A stretch of DNA of 64,000 bases from an uncultured bacterium (GCA_903906425.1 CAIVKH010000325.1:1-64000), one strand, 5' to 3'; shown: positions 25,362 to 35,502, numbered from the stretch's first letter. The notes: a model not told the origin generated them from the letters alone. Made by a program: numbers and translations.

Positions 25362-25565
25362 TTATGATTGGCCCAAGGCGGTTCGAATCGCCTTCACAAA
25401 CTGCGGCGCGACCAGCACGCTCTTCGACAAATGACGTTTGCGCTTGCGCGATTTGCTGTTCAGCAAATGTCCCGTACCAGCGTGCGGGCGCTTGACCTTG
25501 CCCGTTCCGGTCATTCTGAACCGTTTTGAAACGGCCTTGCGTGTCTTGGTCTTGTATTTTCCCAT
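25362..25565 (-). CDS. rpmI: Large ribosomal subunit protein bL35
   Basis: 67 residues. The sequence MGKYKTKTRKAVSKRFRMTGTGKVKRPHAGTGHLLNSKSRKRKRHLSKSVLV is typical of bL35 (K-T-x-K-x-x-x-K-R-F and KRKR). The gene opens the rpmI-rplT pair. No infC-like frame precedes it. Confidence 0.95.
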   Translation of the reverse strand: MGKYKTKTRKAVSKRFRMTGTGKVKRPHAGTGHLLNSKSRKRKRHLSKSVLVAPQFVKAIRTALGQS

Positions 25566-25943
25566 ACGTCTGCCTCAACTTTTCTAAACAAAGGGCGCAG
25601 TTTGTAAGCAACCAGCCCGCCACCGGCAAGGCTTTTTTCCACTTCTTTTGCCGGGCCGCCGCGCCGCGGAATCCCGCGCGACCCTTCACCGTCCCGCGGC
25701 GCCGCCAAAACACCGCCATTCCGCGCCCCTCCCTCGCGGTCCCGGCGTCCCGGACAGACGCCGCGCGATGCGCCGGTTCCGGCGCAAAAAAACATCCGCA
25801 GCTTCCAATGATTGGAATTCAGGCACGCGCAAATTTCCAATCATTGGAACTTCCGCACAAGGCGGAATTGCGCGCGGCGGGGTATTTTCGTTGAGCCGGA
25901 TTTGCGTCCTCCGTAAGTTCCGCGCTCCTTCGGTTGTGCGCGG
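25566..25943. other. Intergenic region between rpmI and the NHL protein gene
   Basis: A divergent gap of about 380 bp. I find no convincing coding frame on either strand; open frames here are low-complexity shadows. It contains repeat locus 9 and must hold the promoters for rpmI-rplT and for the NHL gene, but I could not place them. Confidence 0.6.
25803..25849. repeat. Phased palindrome locus 9 (two units)
   Basis: Exact units at 25803-25817 (G centre) and 25835-25849 (C centre), in the divergent gap between rpmI and the NHL protein gene. Confidence 0.95.
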
Positions 25944-28520
25944 ATGGCGCCGCCGGCAGATGCGAATGTGAAAATTGGAAACGACAGGCGGGAATTTACG
26001 GTCAGGATTTTGAGCGCGGCGGCCGCGTGCGTCGCGCTCTCGATGCTCGCGCCGCGGCCCGCGACGGCGCAATTCTATGTGAGCACGCTTGCGGGCTCCA
26101 GCGGTTCGGCGGGCAGCGCGAACGGGACCGGGACGGTCGCGAAATTTTCCAGCCCGTGGGGCGTCGCGCTCGATTCGTCAGGAACCGTCTATGTCGCCGA
26201 CTCCGGAAATATCGCAGTGCGGAAAGTCACGCGCGGCGGCGCGGCGACGACGTTCGCAACGTTGTTCGTGAATTCGAGTCCGGCTGGTGTGGCCGTTGAT
26301 TCGACGGGCACGGTCTATGTCGCCGATTATGGAAACAGCGTGATCGAAAAAATCACGCCGGCCGGAAGCGTCAGCACGCTCGCGGGATTGACGGGCGTTT
26401 CCGGTTACACAAACGGCAGCGGAACCGCGGCGCGGTTCAGCAATCCATTCGGAATCGCCGTTGATTCGTCGGGCACGGTTCATGTCGCCGACACGTTCAA
26501 CAATGCGATCCGAAAAATTACGCCGGCAGGAAATGTGACCACGCTGGCCGGCACGACCGCCTTCGGCGCGAATGATGGCGCGGGAAATGTCGCGACGTTC
26601 AGTTATCCCGGCGCGCTTGCGGTTGATTCGTCGGGAACCGTTTTTGTGGCCGACACGGGAAACGGACTGATCCGGAAAATCACGCCGGCCGGCTTCGTCT
26701 CCACGATTGCCACGGCCGCATGTTCCGGAATTGCGCTTGGCGCGTCGGGTGCGGTGTATGTCGCCGATGGCGGCGCTTCGATCCTCTCGATTTTGCCGGA
26801 CGGCACCGTCACGACAGCGGCAGGAACGGGCGCAAACGGCGCCGCGGATGGGCCGGCGGCAAGCGCGAGCTTCAACAATCCACACGGAGTCTGCCGCGAT
26901 GCGTCGGGAAATCTTTTCGTTGGCGATTACGATAATCAGACGATCAGACAGGTGTCGCCGCCGGCGATGATCCAGATTTCGGCGGGCGGAAAATTCTTCG
27001 GGACGAATATTTATTGTTCGCTCATCAACGGCGGCCTGGTCGCGCCCGCCGGCACGAACGCGACGGGCGCGCTGTCGCTGCCGCCGGTCAGCTACCAGCA
27101 ACTGACCAACGGCGCGCTGCAAATCCAGCTCGGCGGCACGAACGCCGCGGCCTCGACCAACGGCTATGACCAGTTGAATTCCTACGGTGCCGTGCAGTTG
27201 TCGGGATCGCTCGTCGTCTCGAATTTCGGCGGGTTCGCGCCTCGAACCGGCAACGTTTTCTCGGTCATCAGCGGCGGCTCGTTGACTGGTTCGTTCACCT
27301 CGACATCGCTGCCCGCGCTTTCCAGCGGCGCGCTCTGGTCGGTTGTGTACGGAACGACCGGCGTCGCGTTGCAGGTCGGCTTTCTGAACAACGGCGTGGT
27401 GAATCCCTCCGGCACGAACACGACCGGCACGCAGTCGTACGCGCCGTTTTTCGCCCAGTCCGCCAGCGGCGTTTTGCAAATTGAACTCGCCGGCATAAAC
27501 GCGGGATTGTCCGCGAACGGCTACGACCGGCTCGTGTCTGCCGGCGAGGCGCAGCTGGGCGGAACGCTTTCGGTCTCGCTCTTCGACAATTTCATTCCGC
27601 AGCCCGGCCAGTGTTTCACGATCATCGTTGCCAGCGTGGTCAGCGGACGTTTTGCCGCAACGAATCTGCCGGCACTTCCGGACGGCGTCGGAATGCTGCT
27701 GGTGCAGACGACGAACCGCGTCTTTCTCCAGGCGGGCGTCTTGAACGACAGCTTCACCAATCCGGCCGGCGCAAATATCACCGGCACGTTGACCGCGGGA
27801 AATTTCTATTCGCAGACCGCTGATGGGACATTACAGATTGAAGTCGGCGGAACTGCTCCGGGCGCATCCGCGAATGGCTACGATCAGCTCATCTCGCCCG
27901 GCCCCGTCCAGATGGCCGGTTCGCTGACCGTCACAAACATCAACGGCTTCACCGAGCAGATCGGACAGAGCTTCACGATCATCACCGGCGCGACTGTCGC
28001 CGGCTCTTTCTCGGCGACGAATCTTCCGCCGCTGTCCGCCGGGGCCGCCTGGAGTTTCACGAACACCGGCTTCGCCGTGACGCTTTCCGTCACGACCGCT
28101 CCGCCTGCCACCAGCTACTCCGCGTGGGCCGCCGCGATCACGAACACCTTCACGAATTACAACGACAGCGCCACCGGCGACGGCTATCCGAACTTGCTGA
28201 AGTACGCGACCGGATCAAGCCCGACGGCGCCCGACACGCGCGCGCGCATGGGCGCCGGGTTCACCAACGGGCAGCTCGCGCTCGTCTTCAACCGCAACAC
28301 CAACGCGCTCGACGTCTCGCTTGTTGTCGAAGGCGCGTTCGCTGCGACGAACGATGCGAACTGGAATGGCATCGTCACCAACACCGGCGGCATCTGGGGC
28401 AGCGCGCCCGGCGTGACCGTAACCGAACCCGGCGGCACGAACCCGGTGCCGGTGAGCGTGACCGACGGGCTCTCCGCCGGCACCAACCGCTTCCTGCGCC
28501 TCCGCGTCACGATGCCGTGA
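25944..28520 (+). CDS. Secreted NHL-repeat protein with triplicated adhesin-like domains
   Basis: 858 residues. A signal peptide lies near VRILSAAAACVALSMLAPRPATAQ. Then come five or more NHL repeats (pattern FSxPxGVAVDSSGTVYVADxxNxxIRKITPAG, about residues 45-345) predicted to form a beta propeller. Three copies of a roughly 120-residue unit follow (each with LQIELxG...SANGYDxLxSxGxxQLxGxLxV...FxIIxxxxVxGxFxxTNLPxL). The C-terminal domain (YPNLLKYATGSSPTAPDTRAR to the end, FLRLRVTMP) recurs in the PATR protein at 30073-33267. It is probably a large surface or exported protein; its ligand is unknown. The start could also be the GTG at 25968, closer to the signal peptide. Confidence 0.78.
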   Translation: MAPPADANVKIGNDRREFTVRILSAAAACVALSMLAPRPATAQFYVSTLAGSSGSAGSANGTGTVAKFSSPWGVALDSSGTVYVADSGNIAVRKVTRGGAATTFATLFVNSSPAGVAVDSTGTVYVADYGNSVIEKITPAGSVSTLAGLTGVSGYTNGSGTAARFSNPFGIAVDSSGTVHVADTFNNAIRKITPAGNVTTLAGTTAFGANDGAGNVATFSYPGALAVDSSGTVFVADTGNGLIRKITPAGFVSTIATAACSGIALGASGAVYVADGGASILSILPDGTVTTAAGTGANGAADGPAASASFNNPHGVCRDASGNLFVGDYDNQTIRQVSPPAMIQISAGGKFFGTNIYCSLINGGLVAPAGTNATGALSLPPVSYQQLTNGALQIQLGGTNAAASTNGYDQLNSYGAVQLSGSLVVSNFGGFAPRTGNVFSVISGGSLTGSFTSTSLPALSSGALWSVVYGTTGVALQVGFLNNGVVNPSGTNTTGTQSYAPFFAQSASGVLQIELAGINAGLSANGYDRLVSAGEAQLGGTLSVSLFDNFIPQPGQCFTIIVASVVSGRFAATNLPALPDGVGMLLVQTTNRVFLQAGVLNDSFTNPAGANITGTLTAGNFYSQTADGTLQIEVGGTAPGASANGYDQLISPGPVQMAGSLTVTNINGFTEQIGQSFTIITGATVAGSFSATNLPPLSAGAAWSFTNTGFAVTLSVTTAPPATSYSAWAAAITNTFTNYNDSATGDGYPNLLKYATGSSPTAPDTRARMGAGFTNGQLALVFNRNTNALDVSLVVEGAFAATNDANWNGIVTNTGGIWGSAPGVTVTEPGGTNPVPVSVTDGLSAGTNRFLRLRVTMP

Positions 28521-28550
28521 CCGACGGCCCCGTGATTCGATTGCGATAGC

Positions 28551-28597
28551 TTCCAATGATTGGAAGCCGGCGCACCCTGGATTTCCAATCATTGGAA
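28551..28597. repeat. Phased palindrome locus 10 (two units)
   Basis: Exact units at 28551-28565 (G centre) and 28583-28597 (C centre), between the NHL protein stop and icd. Confidence 0.95.
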
Positions 28598-28712
28598 CTT
28601 TCGCTTCTGCGGGGCGCATCCGACTTTGTGGTAGTAGCCGATGATTCGGGTTGAACAAAGCGGACCGTCGAATAAACTTCCGCGCTTTCAAACAGAGGCA
28701 GAGGAACAGAAC

Positions 28713-29960
28713 ATGGCATACGAAAAGATCAAGATTCCGGCGGGCGGCGAAAAAATCACGATGGGTGCGGACGGCAAGCTGAAGGTGCCGAGTCATCCGA
28801 TCGTTCCGTTCATCGAAGGCGACGGCACCGGTCCGGACATCTGGCGCGCATCCGTCCGCGTTCTCGATGCGGCGGTGGCGAAGGCTTATGCCGGCAAGCG
28901 ACAGATCAAATGGATGGAAGTTTTCGCCGGTGAAAAATGTTTCACCGCGTACCAGTCGTGGCTGCTCGACGAAACCGTTGATGCGTTCCGCGAATTTCTC
29001 GTCGGCATCAAAGGCCCGCTGACGACGCCGATCGGCGGCGGCATTCGTTCGCTCAATGTCGCGCTGCGCCAGCTGCTCGATCTCTACGTCTGCCTGCGCC
29101 CGGTGCGCTATTTCGCCGGCGTTCCATCGCCGGTGAAGCGTCCGCAGGATGTGGACATGGTGATCTTCCGCGAAAACACCGAGGACATTTACACCGGCCT
29201 CGAATTCGAAAGCGGGACCGAAGCCGCCGTGAAATTCCGGACGCTGATCGAGACGAACTTTCCGAAGGAATTTAAGAAGATCCGCTTCCCGAACACAGCG
29301 GGCTTCAGCGTGAAGCCGGTTTCGCAGGAAGGCACCGTCCGCCTCATGCGCGCGGCGATCCAGTTCGCGATTGATAACAAGCGCAAGAGCGTGACGCTCG
29401 TTCACAAGGGCAACATCATGAAATTCACCGAGGGTGCATTCATGAAGTGGGGCTACGAACTCGCGAAGAAGGAATTCGGCGCGGTCGAAATCGACAAGGG
29501 CCCGTGGTGCAAACTTCCGAACGGTATCGTTATCAAAGACGTCATCGCCGACATCTGCTTCCAGCAATCGCTCACGCGCGCGACGGAATTCGATGTCATC
29601 GCCACGATGAATCTGAACGGCGATTATTTGAGCGACGCGCTCGCCGCGCAAGTCGGCGGCATCGGCATCGCGCCCGGCGGAAACGTCAACTACGTGACCG
29701 GCCACGCGATCTTCGAAGCGACGCACGGCACCGCGCCGAAGTACGCGAACAAGGATGTGGTGAACCCCGGCTCCGTCGTTCTCTCCGGCGAAATGATGCT
29801 GCGCTACATGGGCTGGGGCGAAGCGGCCGACCTGATCATCAAAGGTATGGACGGCGCGATCGGCGCGAAGAAAGTCACCTACGATTTCGCGCGCCTGATG
29901 GAAGGCGCGACCGAGATCAAGTGCAGCCAGTTCGGCGACGCGATCATCGCGGCGATGTAA
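28713..29960 (+). CDS. icd: NADP-dependent isocitrate dehydrogenase
   Basis: TCA-cycle enzyme oxidising isocitrate to 2-oxoglutarate, 415 residues (E. coli 416). Motifs: [42 protein letters not shown] (with the active-site Ser that is phosphorylated by AceK in E. coli), [37 protein letters not shown], and the NADP-specificity segment [32 protein letters not shown] (Lys-Tyr pair as in NADP enzymes). The ATG at 28713 is preceded by a purine-rich GAGGCAGAGGAA stretch and fits the family N-terminus. It is monocistronic, with palindromes on both sides. An AceK homologue is not present here. Confidence 0.97.
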   Translation: MAYEKIKIPAGGEKITMGADGKLKVPSHPIVPFIEGDGTGPDIWRASVRVLDAAVAKAYAGKRQIKWMEVFAGEKCFTAYQSWLLDETVDAFREFLVGIKGPLTTPIGGGIRSLNVALRQLLDLYVCLRPVRYFAGVPSPVKRPQDVDMVIFRENTEDIYTGLEFESGTEAAVKFRTLIETNFPKEFKKIRFPNTAGFSVKPVSQEGTVRLMRAAIQFAIDNKRKSVTLVHKGNIMKFTEGAFMKWGYELAKKEFGAVEIDKGPWCKLPNGIVIKDVIADICFQQSLTRATEFDVIATMNLNGDYLSDALAAQVGGIGIAPGGNVNYVTGHAIFEATHGTAPKYANKDVVNPGSVVLSGEMMLRYMGWGEAADLIIKGMDGAIGAKKVTYDFARLMEGATEIKCSQFGDAIIAAM

Positions 29961-29992
29961 AACTGGCGATTCAATTGCGACGGCGGGCGGAG

Positions 29993-30039
29993 TTCCAATG
30001 ATTGGAAATCCGCCCGTTTCGTTTTTCCAATCATTGGAA
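29993..30039. repeat. Phased palindrome locus 11 (two units)
   Basis: Exact units at 29993-30007 (G centre) and 30025-30039 (C centre), in the convergent gap between icd and the PATR protein gene. Confidence 0.95.
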
Positions 30040-30072
30040 ATTCTGATCGCGAAACCGCGGCGGGCCCCGCGG

Positions 30073-33000
30073 CTACGGGCGGGTGACGCGGAGGCGGAGG
30101 AAGCGGTTGGTCGCGGCGGATGCGGTGTCCTGCACGGTGACGGTGACGGGGCTTGCGCCGGTTTCGTTGACGATCGCGGGAACATTCCAGGTGCCGTTTG
30201 AGTTCACGGCGATGCCGGTCCAGGTGGCGTCATTCGTGGTCGCGTAGCCGCCTTCGACGGTGAGCGTGACGTCAACGGCGTTGGTGTCGCGCGAAAACTG
30301 GATGGCGAAATTGTTGTTCGTTTGCGCGCTGCTCATGCGCGATCTGGCGTCAATGTTGGTGGGATTTCCGCCGGTGGCGTATTCGAGGAGGTTGGCGTAG
30401 CCGTCGGCGTCGGCGTCGGCTTCCGGCGCGCGGAGGGCGGCGTTCGTGATCTGCTGCGAGTAGAGGTCGTAGCCGTTGGCGGAGGAGCCGGTGACGCTGA
30501 GAACCGCGGCCGCCGATGAATAGGCGATGCTCCATCCAAGCCCGCTTGTGATGGACGGAAAACTGACCGTGGCGAAGGTCCCGGTGAGTCCGACGGACGC
30601 GGTGACGATCGGAATTGAATCGCCGCTTGCGGGCGCATAGCCGCTGATGAGCGCGACGTTCAGCGTTCCGCCAAGCGCGGCGCTGCCCGCTGCGAGGAGG
30701 TCGTGGTCGGGCGCGTTCGTCCCGCCGAGTTCGATGTTGAGCGTGCCGGCGGATGTCTGCATGTAGTTTGAAATCGTGAGCGTGCCGGCGGACATACCGG
30801 GCGAGACCGCGCCACCGTTTGTGACGATGCCGTTGACGCGCCCGATGCCGGAGAGCGTCTGGTTTGTTACGAGCGTGAGTGTGCCATCGTAGCGGCCCGT
30901 GGCAGTGAGCGTGGCTGCCGCGCAGACCACGATGGTGGAACATGCGAGCGAGCCGCCGGCTGAAATCGAGAGCGTGCCGTTGGAAATTGTCGTCGCGCCG
31001 GCGAACGTGTTTGTTCCGTTGAGCGTCAGCGTGCCGCCGCCGGATTTCAGCAGCGAGAGATTGCCAACGAGGAGGCCTTCGTAGAGCGAATTCGTCGCCT
31101 GGTTGACAATGAGCGTGGCGGGCGCGGCGTTGCTGTTGCGGATGATGAGATTGTAGGGCTGCGCGTTGGTCGGCACGAGGTTTGTACTCCAGAGTTGACC
31201 GCATGAAACGTCGTAGCCGTTGAGATCGAGCACGCAACTGCCCGCCGTGTAGGAGCCGGGCTGCCCGATGAGCAGCACGACGTTGGTCGGCAGCGCATTC
31301 GATGCGCCGATGAAGACTGTGTCGCCCCAGGCGGGGTTGAAAGTGCCCATGATGTTCCCGGAGGTGTTGAGATACAGCGTGCCCGGATCGTGCGCGCGGA
31401 AAATTGCGGCGCCGATTTTCACAGGGTTTGTGTTGATCGTCGTCGTCGTTCCGGCCGCGGTTGCGAACATGACGTTGAGATTTGCCGAGGTGACGCCGCC
31501 GTTGAAAATGATTCCAGCGCCCGCCGTCTGGATTCGTCCGTCCACGCCTCCAATGAAGGAGACCGGGCCATTCAGGGTGTTCGTTCCATTGATGCTGCGG
31601 ACAACGCCAAGACTTCCTGCCAGACCGCCGCCGCCCGCGAGAATGAGTTCATCGCCGATCACGCAGTTGCCCGATACGCGCAGCTGCGCCCCGTTGCTCA
31701 CGCTCGTGTTTGCCGAGATCGTGCCGAGCGCGAAGCTGTTCGACGCTTCGAGGAAGCCTGCGACAACCACGGTCTGGCCGGTGTAGGTGTTCGCGCCGCC
31801 GAAAACTTCTGTGCCGAGTCCCTTCTTCGTGATCGAAATGTTGCTGTCGTTGGCGTTCGTTCCGCCGATGACGCCGTTGAACGAATAGACCGAGCCCGAC
31901 GCTGTATTGATCGTGATCGCGCACAGGTCAGGCGTCGTCGAAGAAACGCGGTTGAAAATTCCCGTACCCAGCGTCGCGAGTCCGCCGAGATCCTGACTCA
32001 CGCCGTCGAGCAGAAGCGTCGCACTCGCCCCGCCGTTGGCCGTGATGCCCGGCGGCGCGCCGCCAAGCGTCAGCGGCGTTGTCGCTGGCAGGCGGTTGTT
32101 CCCGTTCGTCAATTCAACGACCAGTACTTGATTCGCCACGTTCGTCGTGCCCGTGCGCACGGATATATACGTTGCGCCTTTGTACGAATTTGACGCCGAG
32201 AGAATGAACCGGCTTGCGCTGAAGAGATTCGTGTACTGCGTGTCTGCGCCACCTGAAGATCCGCCGCCGTAGCCGATCGTGAACGTGACGCCGCCGCTCG
32301 AAACGCCATCGCTGATCAGGCCGAGCAGTCGCGAATGGCGGATCGAATTGGCGAACGTGTTGATGTTGATGTGCGAGTTTGTGGTGATGTTGATCGGACC
32401 GGTCAGCGTCGCATCTGCGTAATCCATCTGCAGCGATCCGTCGGTGCGAAATCCGTTCAGATTCCAGGCCTCGCCGTTGGTGAATGCAACAGGATCCTGA
32501 AACTTTGCCTGCCCAGTCGCGTTGACAGTCACCGATCCATTCGTATCGCCGAACTGATTTGAATACGGCGAAAACCGCGCGACGTACTGGCCATTGCTGT
32601 TGACGATGATGTTGCCCGTGAAATTCGTCGAACCGTTGCGCACTTCGATGCGGCCCTCATTCACGGTGATATTGCCGCTTCCCATCAGCGTCATCGTGCT
32701 CTGCAGCACGAACTGGCCGCCGCCACTCTTCACAAAACCCGATGCGGTCACGACGAGATTGCTGCCATTCTGGTCCAGCATCAGCGCGCCCGCGGGGACT
32801 GACAGCGCCGGCGGAAGATCGTTGCTCATCAACGTCGTCAGCCGCAGCCAGCCGCCGCCGAGCTTCGTGAACGACGCATAATCTGTCGGCGGCGTGATCG
32901 CGAGAGGCAGGGCTTCCACCGCATTGTTGACGTTGACGAACGGACTCGTTCCGCCGAACAGCAGCACGCCCGCGGGCGATCCCGCGTTGATCGTGAACGA

Positions 33001-33267
33001 CTGCCGCGCCGTGGGTGAGTTCGAAACATCATTGAAGATCACGCCGTTGACCGTCTGCGTGCCATCGAGCGTCACCGTCGCGTTCACGGTGAAATCCGCC
33101 GTGAAGTTCGCAACCTCCGTGATCGTGTCGGGAATGTCCGGACTCCAATTCGCAGCATTGGTCCACGAACCAATCGCCGCAACATTCGTCGGTCCGATCC
33201 AGAGATTAGTCGTCTGCGCCTGCACGCCGGCCGCGGCGAGAGCCATCAGGACAAAAAGCTTTCTCAT
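30073..33267 (-). CDS. Secreted autotransporter-associated beta-strand (PATR) repeat protein
   Basis: 1064 residues. Signal peptide MRKLFVLMALAAAGVQAQ; a GGAGGTG ribosome-binding site 9 bp before the ATG at 33267 fixes the start. The body is Gly/Thr/Asn-rich beta-helix sequence with passenger-associated repeats such as SITKKGLGTEVFGGANTYTGQTVVVAG and LLKSGGGTLTLNGTNTFAGATTISNGTLSISAGG. No autotransporter barrel is seen. The protein ends in the domain YANLLEYATGGNPTNIDARSR ... FLRLRVTRP, also found in the NHL protein. Such proteins are abundant in Verrucomicrobiota and are thought to be exposed at the surface or secreted. The role is unknown. Confidence 0.82.
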   Translation of the reverse strand: MRKLFVLMALAAAGVQAQTTNLWIGPTNVAAIGSWTNAANWSPDIPDTITEVANFTADFTVNATVTLDGTQTVNGVIFNDVSNSPTARQSFTINAGSPAGVLLFGGTSPFVNVNNAVEALPLAITPPTDYASFTKLGGGWLRLTTLMSNDLPPALSVPAGALMLDQNGSNLVVTASGFVKSGGGQFVLQSTMTLMGSGNITVNEGRIEVRNGSTNFTGNIIVNSNGQYVARFSPYSNQFGDTNGSVTVNATGQAKFQDPVAFTNGEAWNLNGFRTDGSLQMDYADATLTGPINITTNSHININTFANSIRHSRLLGLISDGVSSGGVTFTIGYGGGSSGGADTQYTNLFSASRFILSASNSYKGATYISVRTGTTNVANQVLVVELTNGNNRLPATTPLTLGGAPPGITANGGASATLLLDGVSQDLGGLATLGTGIFNRVSSTTPDLCAITINTASGSVYSFNGVIGGTNANDSNISITKKGLGTEVFGGANTYTGQTVVVAGFLEASNSFALGTISANTSVSNGAQLRVSGNCVIGDELILAGGGGLAGSLGVVRSINGTNTLNGPVSFIGGVDGRIQTAGAGIIFNGGVTSANLNVMFATAAGTTTTINTNPVKIGAAIFRAHDPGTLYLNTSGNIMGTFNPAWGDTVFIGASNALPTNVVLLIGQPGSYTAGSCVLDLNGYDVSCGQLWSTNLVPTNAQPYNLIIRNSNAAPATLIVNQATNSLYEGLLVGNLSLLKSGGGTLTLNGTNTFAGATTISNGTLSISAGGSLACSTIVVCAAATLTATGRYDGTLTLVTNQTLSGIGRVNGIVTNGGAVSPGMSAGTLTISNYMQTSAGTLNIELGGTNAPDHDLLAAGSAALGGTLNVALISGYAPASGDSIPIVTASVGLTGTFATVSFPSITSGLGWSIAYSSAAAVLSVTGSSANGYDLYSQQITNAALRAPEADADADGYANLLEYATGGNPTNIDARSRMSSAQTNNNFAIQFSRDTNAVDVTLTVEGGYATTNDATWTGIAVNSNGTWNVPAIVNETGASPVTVTVQDTASAATNRFLRLRVTRP

Positions 33268-33435
33268 TTCGTCACACCTCCGCTCAAGAACTGCCCCACT
33301 TCGATTCCCCAATCGCGGGAAAACACGCACTGATTTTGCCCAATCGCCGCGAATTCTGCCACTGAAAGATGGAAACATCTTCCGCGAGGCAGCCCCCGCC
33401 GCGCGCCTGCATGCAGTGGCATCCGGCGGCGGAGT

Positions 33436-33482
33436 TTCCAATGATTGGAAATTTACGCGCGCGCATTTTCCAATCATTGGAA
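33436..33482. repeat. Phased palindrome locus 12 (two units)
   Basis: Exact units at 33436-33450 (G centre) and 33468-33482 (C centre), in the divergent gap between the PATR gene and the DUF6807 gene. The second unit is about 50 bp upstream of the latter's ATG. Confidence 0.95.
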
Positions 33483-33530
33483 CCTTGCGCGGGACTTGAC
33501 CGGGCGGGCAATCGGCGGCACAAAACGGCC

Positions 33531-34469
33531 ATGAAAACTTCCTTCGCAATCCTGCCGCTCCTGCTGCTGGGCCTGACCGCAAACGCCGCCTCCGTTTTCA
33601 CGACGGAGCAGACGACGAATGAAATCCGCGTGCTCGCCGACGGAAAACTTTTCTGCGCCTACGTTTTTTCCGGCGCGCCCAAGCCGTATGTCTATCCGCT
33701 CACCGCGCCCGACGGCGTCACGCTCAATCGCGAATATCCGATGCGCGAGGTCGCCGGCGAATCGCACGATCACCCGCACCATCGTTCGCTGTGGTATGGC
33801 CACATCAAGACGAGCGGGTCCGACTTCTGGAGCGTCAGCAAGGACGCCGGCACCACCGTCACCGAGGGCGTGCCGGAGGCGAAAGTTGAGGACGGCGCGG
33901 TCGTTGTCAAGGCGCGCACCAAGTATGTCGCGAAAGACGGCCACATCGTTGCGCGCGACGAGCGCGAAATGAAATTTGGCGCGCTGGCCGGCGGCGAGAG
34001 GTTCATCGATTTTTCCGTCACGATCCGCGGCGAAGACAACGGCGCGCTGGAATTCGGCGACGACAAGGACGGCGTCATGGGCCTCCGCCTGCGCGATGAA
34101 TTCGCGTTCAAGAATGCCGACACGACCGCGCGCAACAGCGAGGGCGACGACAAGAAAACCATCTGGGGCAAACACGCGCGGTGGGTTGACTACGAGACCA
34201 AATGCAGCGGCGGCTTGCACGGCGCGGCCTTCTTCGATCATCCGCAAAATCCGAAATATCCGACCCGCTGGCACGCCCGCGACTACGGCCTGCTCTCAGC
34301 GAATCCGTTCGGCGAACACACATTCGATCCGAAGTCGGAAAAGACCGGCGGCTACACAATTCCCGCCGGACAATCCGCCACGTGGCGCTACCGGATCGTC
34401 CTCTACGCCGGACAGAAAACCACGGACGAAGTGGAAAAAATGTCTGCGGGCTTTTGCCCTGCAAAATAA
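33531..34469 (+). CDS. Exported DUF6807 (PmoA-like) family protein
   Basis: 312 residues with signal peptide MKTSFAILPLLLLGLTANAA. Motifs typical of this family (Pfam name Methane oxygenase PmoA) are FSGAPKPYVYPLTAPDGVTLNREYPMREVAGESHDHPHHRSLWYGHI, the distal FFDHPQNPKYPTRWHARDYGLLSANPFGE and WRYRIVLYAG. The HDHPHH and WHARDYG residues resemble a beta-sandwich active site of sugar-processing enzymes. The Pfam name reflects an old annotation; nothing here suggests methane oxidation. It lies tail to tail with a sugar-isomerase-like TIM-barrel protein, consistent with carbohydrate metabolism. The start follows from the signal peptide. Confidence 0.78.
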   Translation: MKTSFAILPLLLLGLTANAASVFTTEQTTNEIRVLADGKLFCAYVFSGAPKPYVYPLTAPDGVTLNREYPMREVAGESHDHPHHRSLWYGHIKTSGSDFWSVSKDAGTTVTEGVPEAKVEDGAVVVKARTKYVAKDGHIVARDEREMKFGALAGGERFIDFSVTIRGEDNGALEFGDDKDGVMGLRLRDEFAFKNADTTARNSEGDDKKTIWGKHARWVDYETKCSGGLHGAAFFDHPQNPKYPTRWHARDYGLLSANPFGEHTFDPKSEKTGGYTIPAGQSATWRYRIVLYAGQKTTDEVEKMSAGFCPAK

Positions 34470-34487
34470 ATCGCTGCGAGGCTCCGC

Positions 34488-35447
34488 CTATTTCACATCG
34501 AACGCCTCGCGCAGCATCGCGATGCTTTTCGGCACGGCGGTTTCTGCGAGTTCCTTGCCTTCATATTCGAGCGCGACGTAGCCGCCATAATTTGCGTCCG
34601 CCAGAATTTTCGCGATGCGTTTGTAGTCGAGGTCGAGCGTGTACCACTCGCCACCGCCGAAATAGGTCTTCGCCTGAACGAACGCGGTGCGCGGCGCGAT
34701 CGCCGCGAGCTTGTCGTACGGGTCTTCCATGAAATTTCCGGTATCCATCAGCGCGGCGAGCCAGGGCGATTTGATCGCGTCAATGATCCGCAACTGCCCT
34801 TCCGGCGTGCGCGAAAGCCCCCAGTGGTTTTCCAGCGCGAGAACCACGCCGCACTCCGCGGCCTTCGGCAGGATTTTTTCGATGGAGCCGATGCACCAGT
34901 TGAAACCATCGTCCAGCGTGTGATCCGGCGGCAGCGGCTCGACGCCGCGCGCCTTCATCAGCGCGTCGAACGAGCCGAGCGTGTTCCAGCGGCCGGAATT
35001 CAGGCGGATGCACGGCACGCCGAGTTCATAGGCGATTTCGATGCACTTGATCGTGTGGTCAACCTCGGCCTGCCGCACCGCGGGATCGGCGCTCACGAAA
35101 TTCTGGTGCGTCGAAAGGCAGATCAGATCAACGCCGTTCGTGAACGCATGACGCTTGAGTTTTTGCAAATACGATTTGTGCTCCGCGGCCAGCGGCTCGC
35201 GCTCGGGCAGCTCCATCTGCCGGTGTAAAATGTCCACGCCGCCCAGCCCGAGCGCGGCGGCCTTTTCGATCACCGTTTCGATCGGGAATTTCGGCCCGCG
35301 GAGGTGCCAGTAGGAATACGAACAGACCGCGAGCTTGATTTTGCGCGGCGCGGCGGAAGTTTCATTTGCGCTCACGGAGGTCTCCAGGGCTGGAAGCGCG
35401 GCCAGCACGGCCGCGGATTCGATGAAGGTGCGACGGGAAATTTTCAC
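34488..35447 (-). CDS. TAT-exported sugar phosphate isomerase/epimerase-like TIM barrel
   Basis: 319 residues. The N-terminal VKISRRTFIESAAVLAALPALETSVSA has a twin-arginine motif (SRRTF) and hydrophobic segment, so periplasmic export by TAT is predicted. The mature domain (IKLAVCSYSYWHLRGPKFPIETVIEKAAALGLGGVDIL, CLSTHQNF, CIRLNSGRW, VVLALENHWGLSRT, LAALMDTGNF, YVALEYEG) is an AP_endonuc_2/xylose isomerase-like barrel with the usual Glu, Asp and His metal ligands. The GTG at 35447 is chosen because it places the TAT motif at the N-terminus. The substrate is unknown. Confidence 0.82.
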   Translation of the reverse strand: MKISRRTFIESAAVLAALPALETSVSANETSAAPRKIKLAVCSYSYWHLRGPKFPIETVIEKAAALGLGGVDILHRQMELPEREPLAAEHKSYLQKLKRHAFTNGVDLICLSTHQNFVSADPAVRQAEVDHTIKCIEIAYELGVPCIRLNSGRWNTLGSFDALMKARGVEPLPPDHTLDDGFNWCIGSIEKILPKAAECGVVLALENHWGLSRTPEGQLRIIDAIKSPWLAALMDTGNFMEDPYDKLAAIAPRTAFVQAKTYFGGGEWYTLDLDYKRIAKILADANYGGYVALEYEGKELAETAVPKSIAMLREAFDVK

Positions 35448-35502
35448 GCGCCGAAAATAGCGAATCCCGCGGCGCACTCAACACGCGAATTGGAGGCCCG
35501 GT

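Noticed and set aside
25566..25943. infC upstream of rpmI-rplT
   Set aside because: No frame with IF3 motifs is present; open frames here are shadows of low-complexity sequence.
33531..34469. Methane monooxygenase subunit (from the Pfam name PmoA)
   Set aside because: The sequence belongs to the DUF6807 exported family, is unrelated to membrane-bound methane monooxygenase, and no pmoB/C genes are present.
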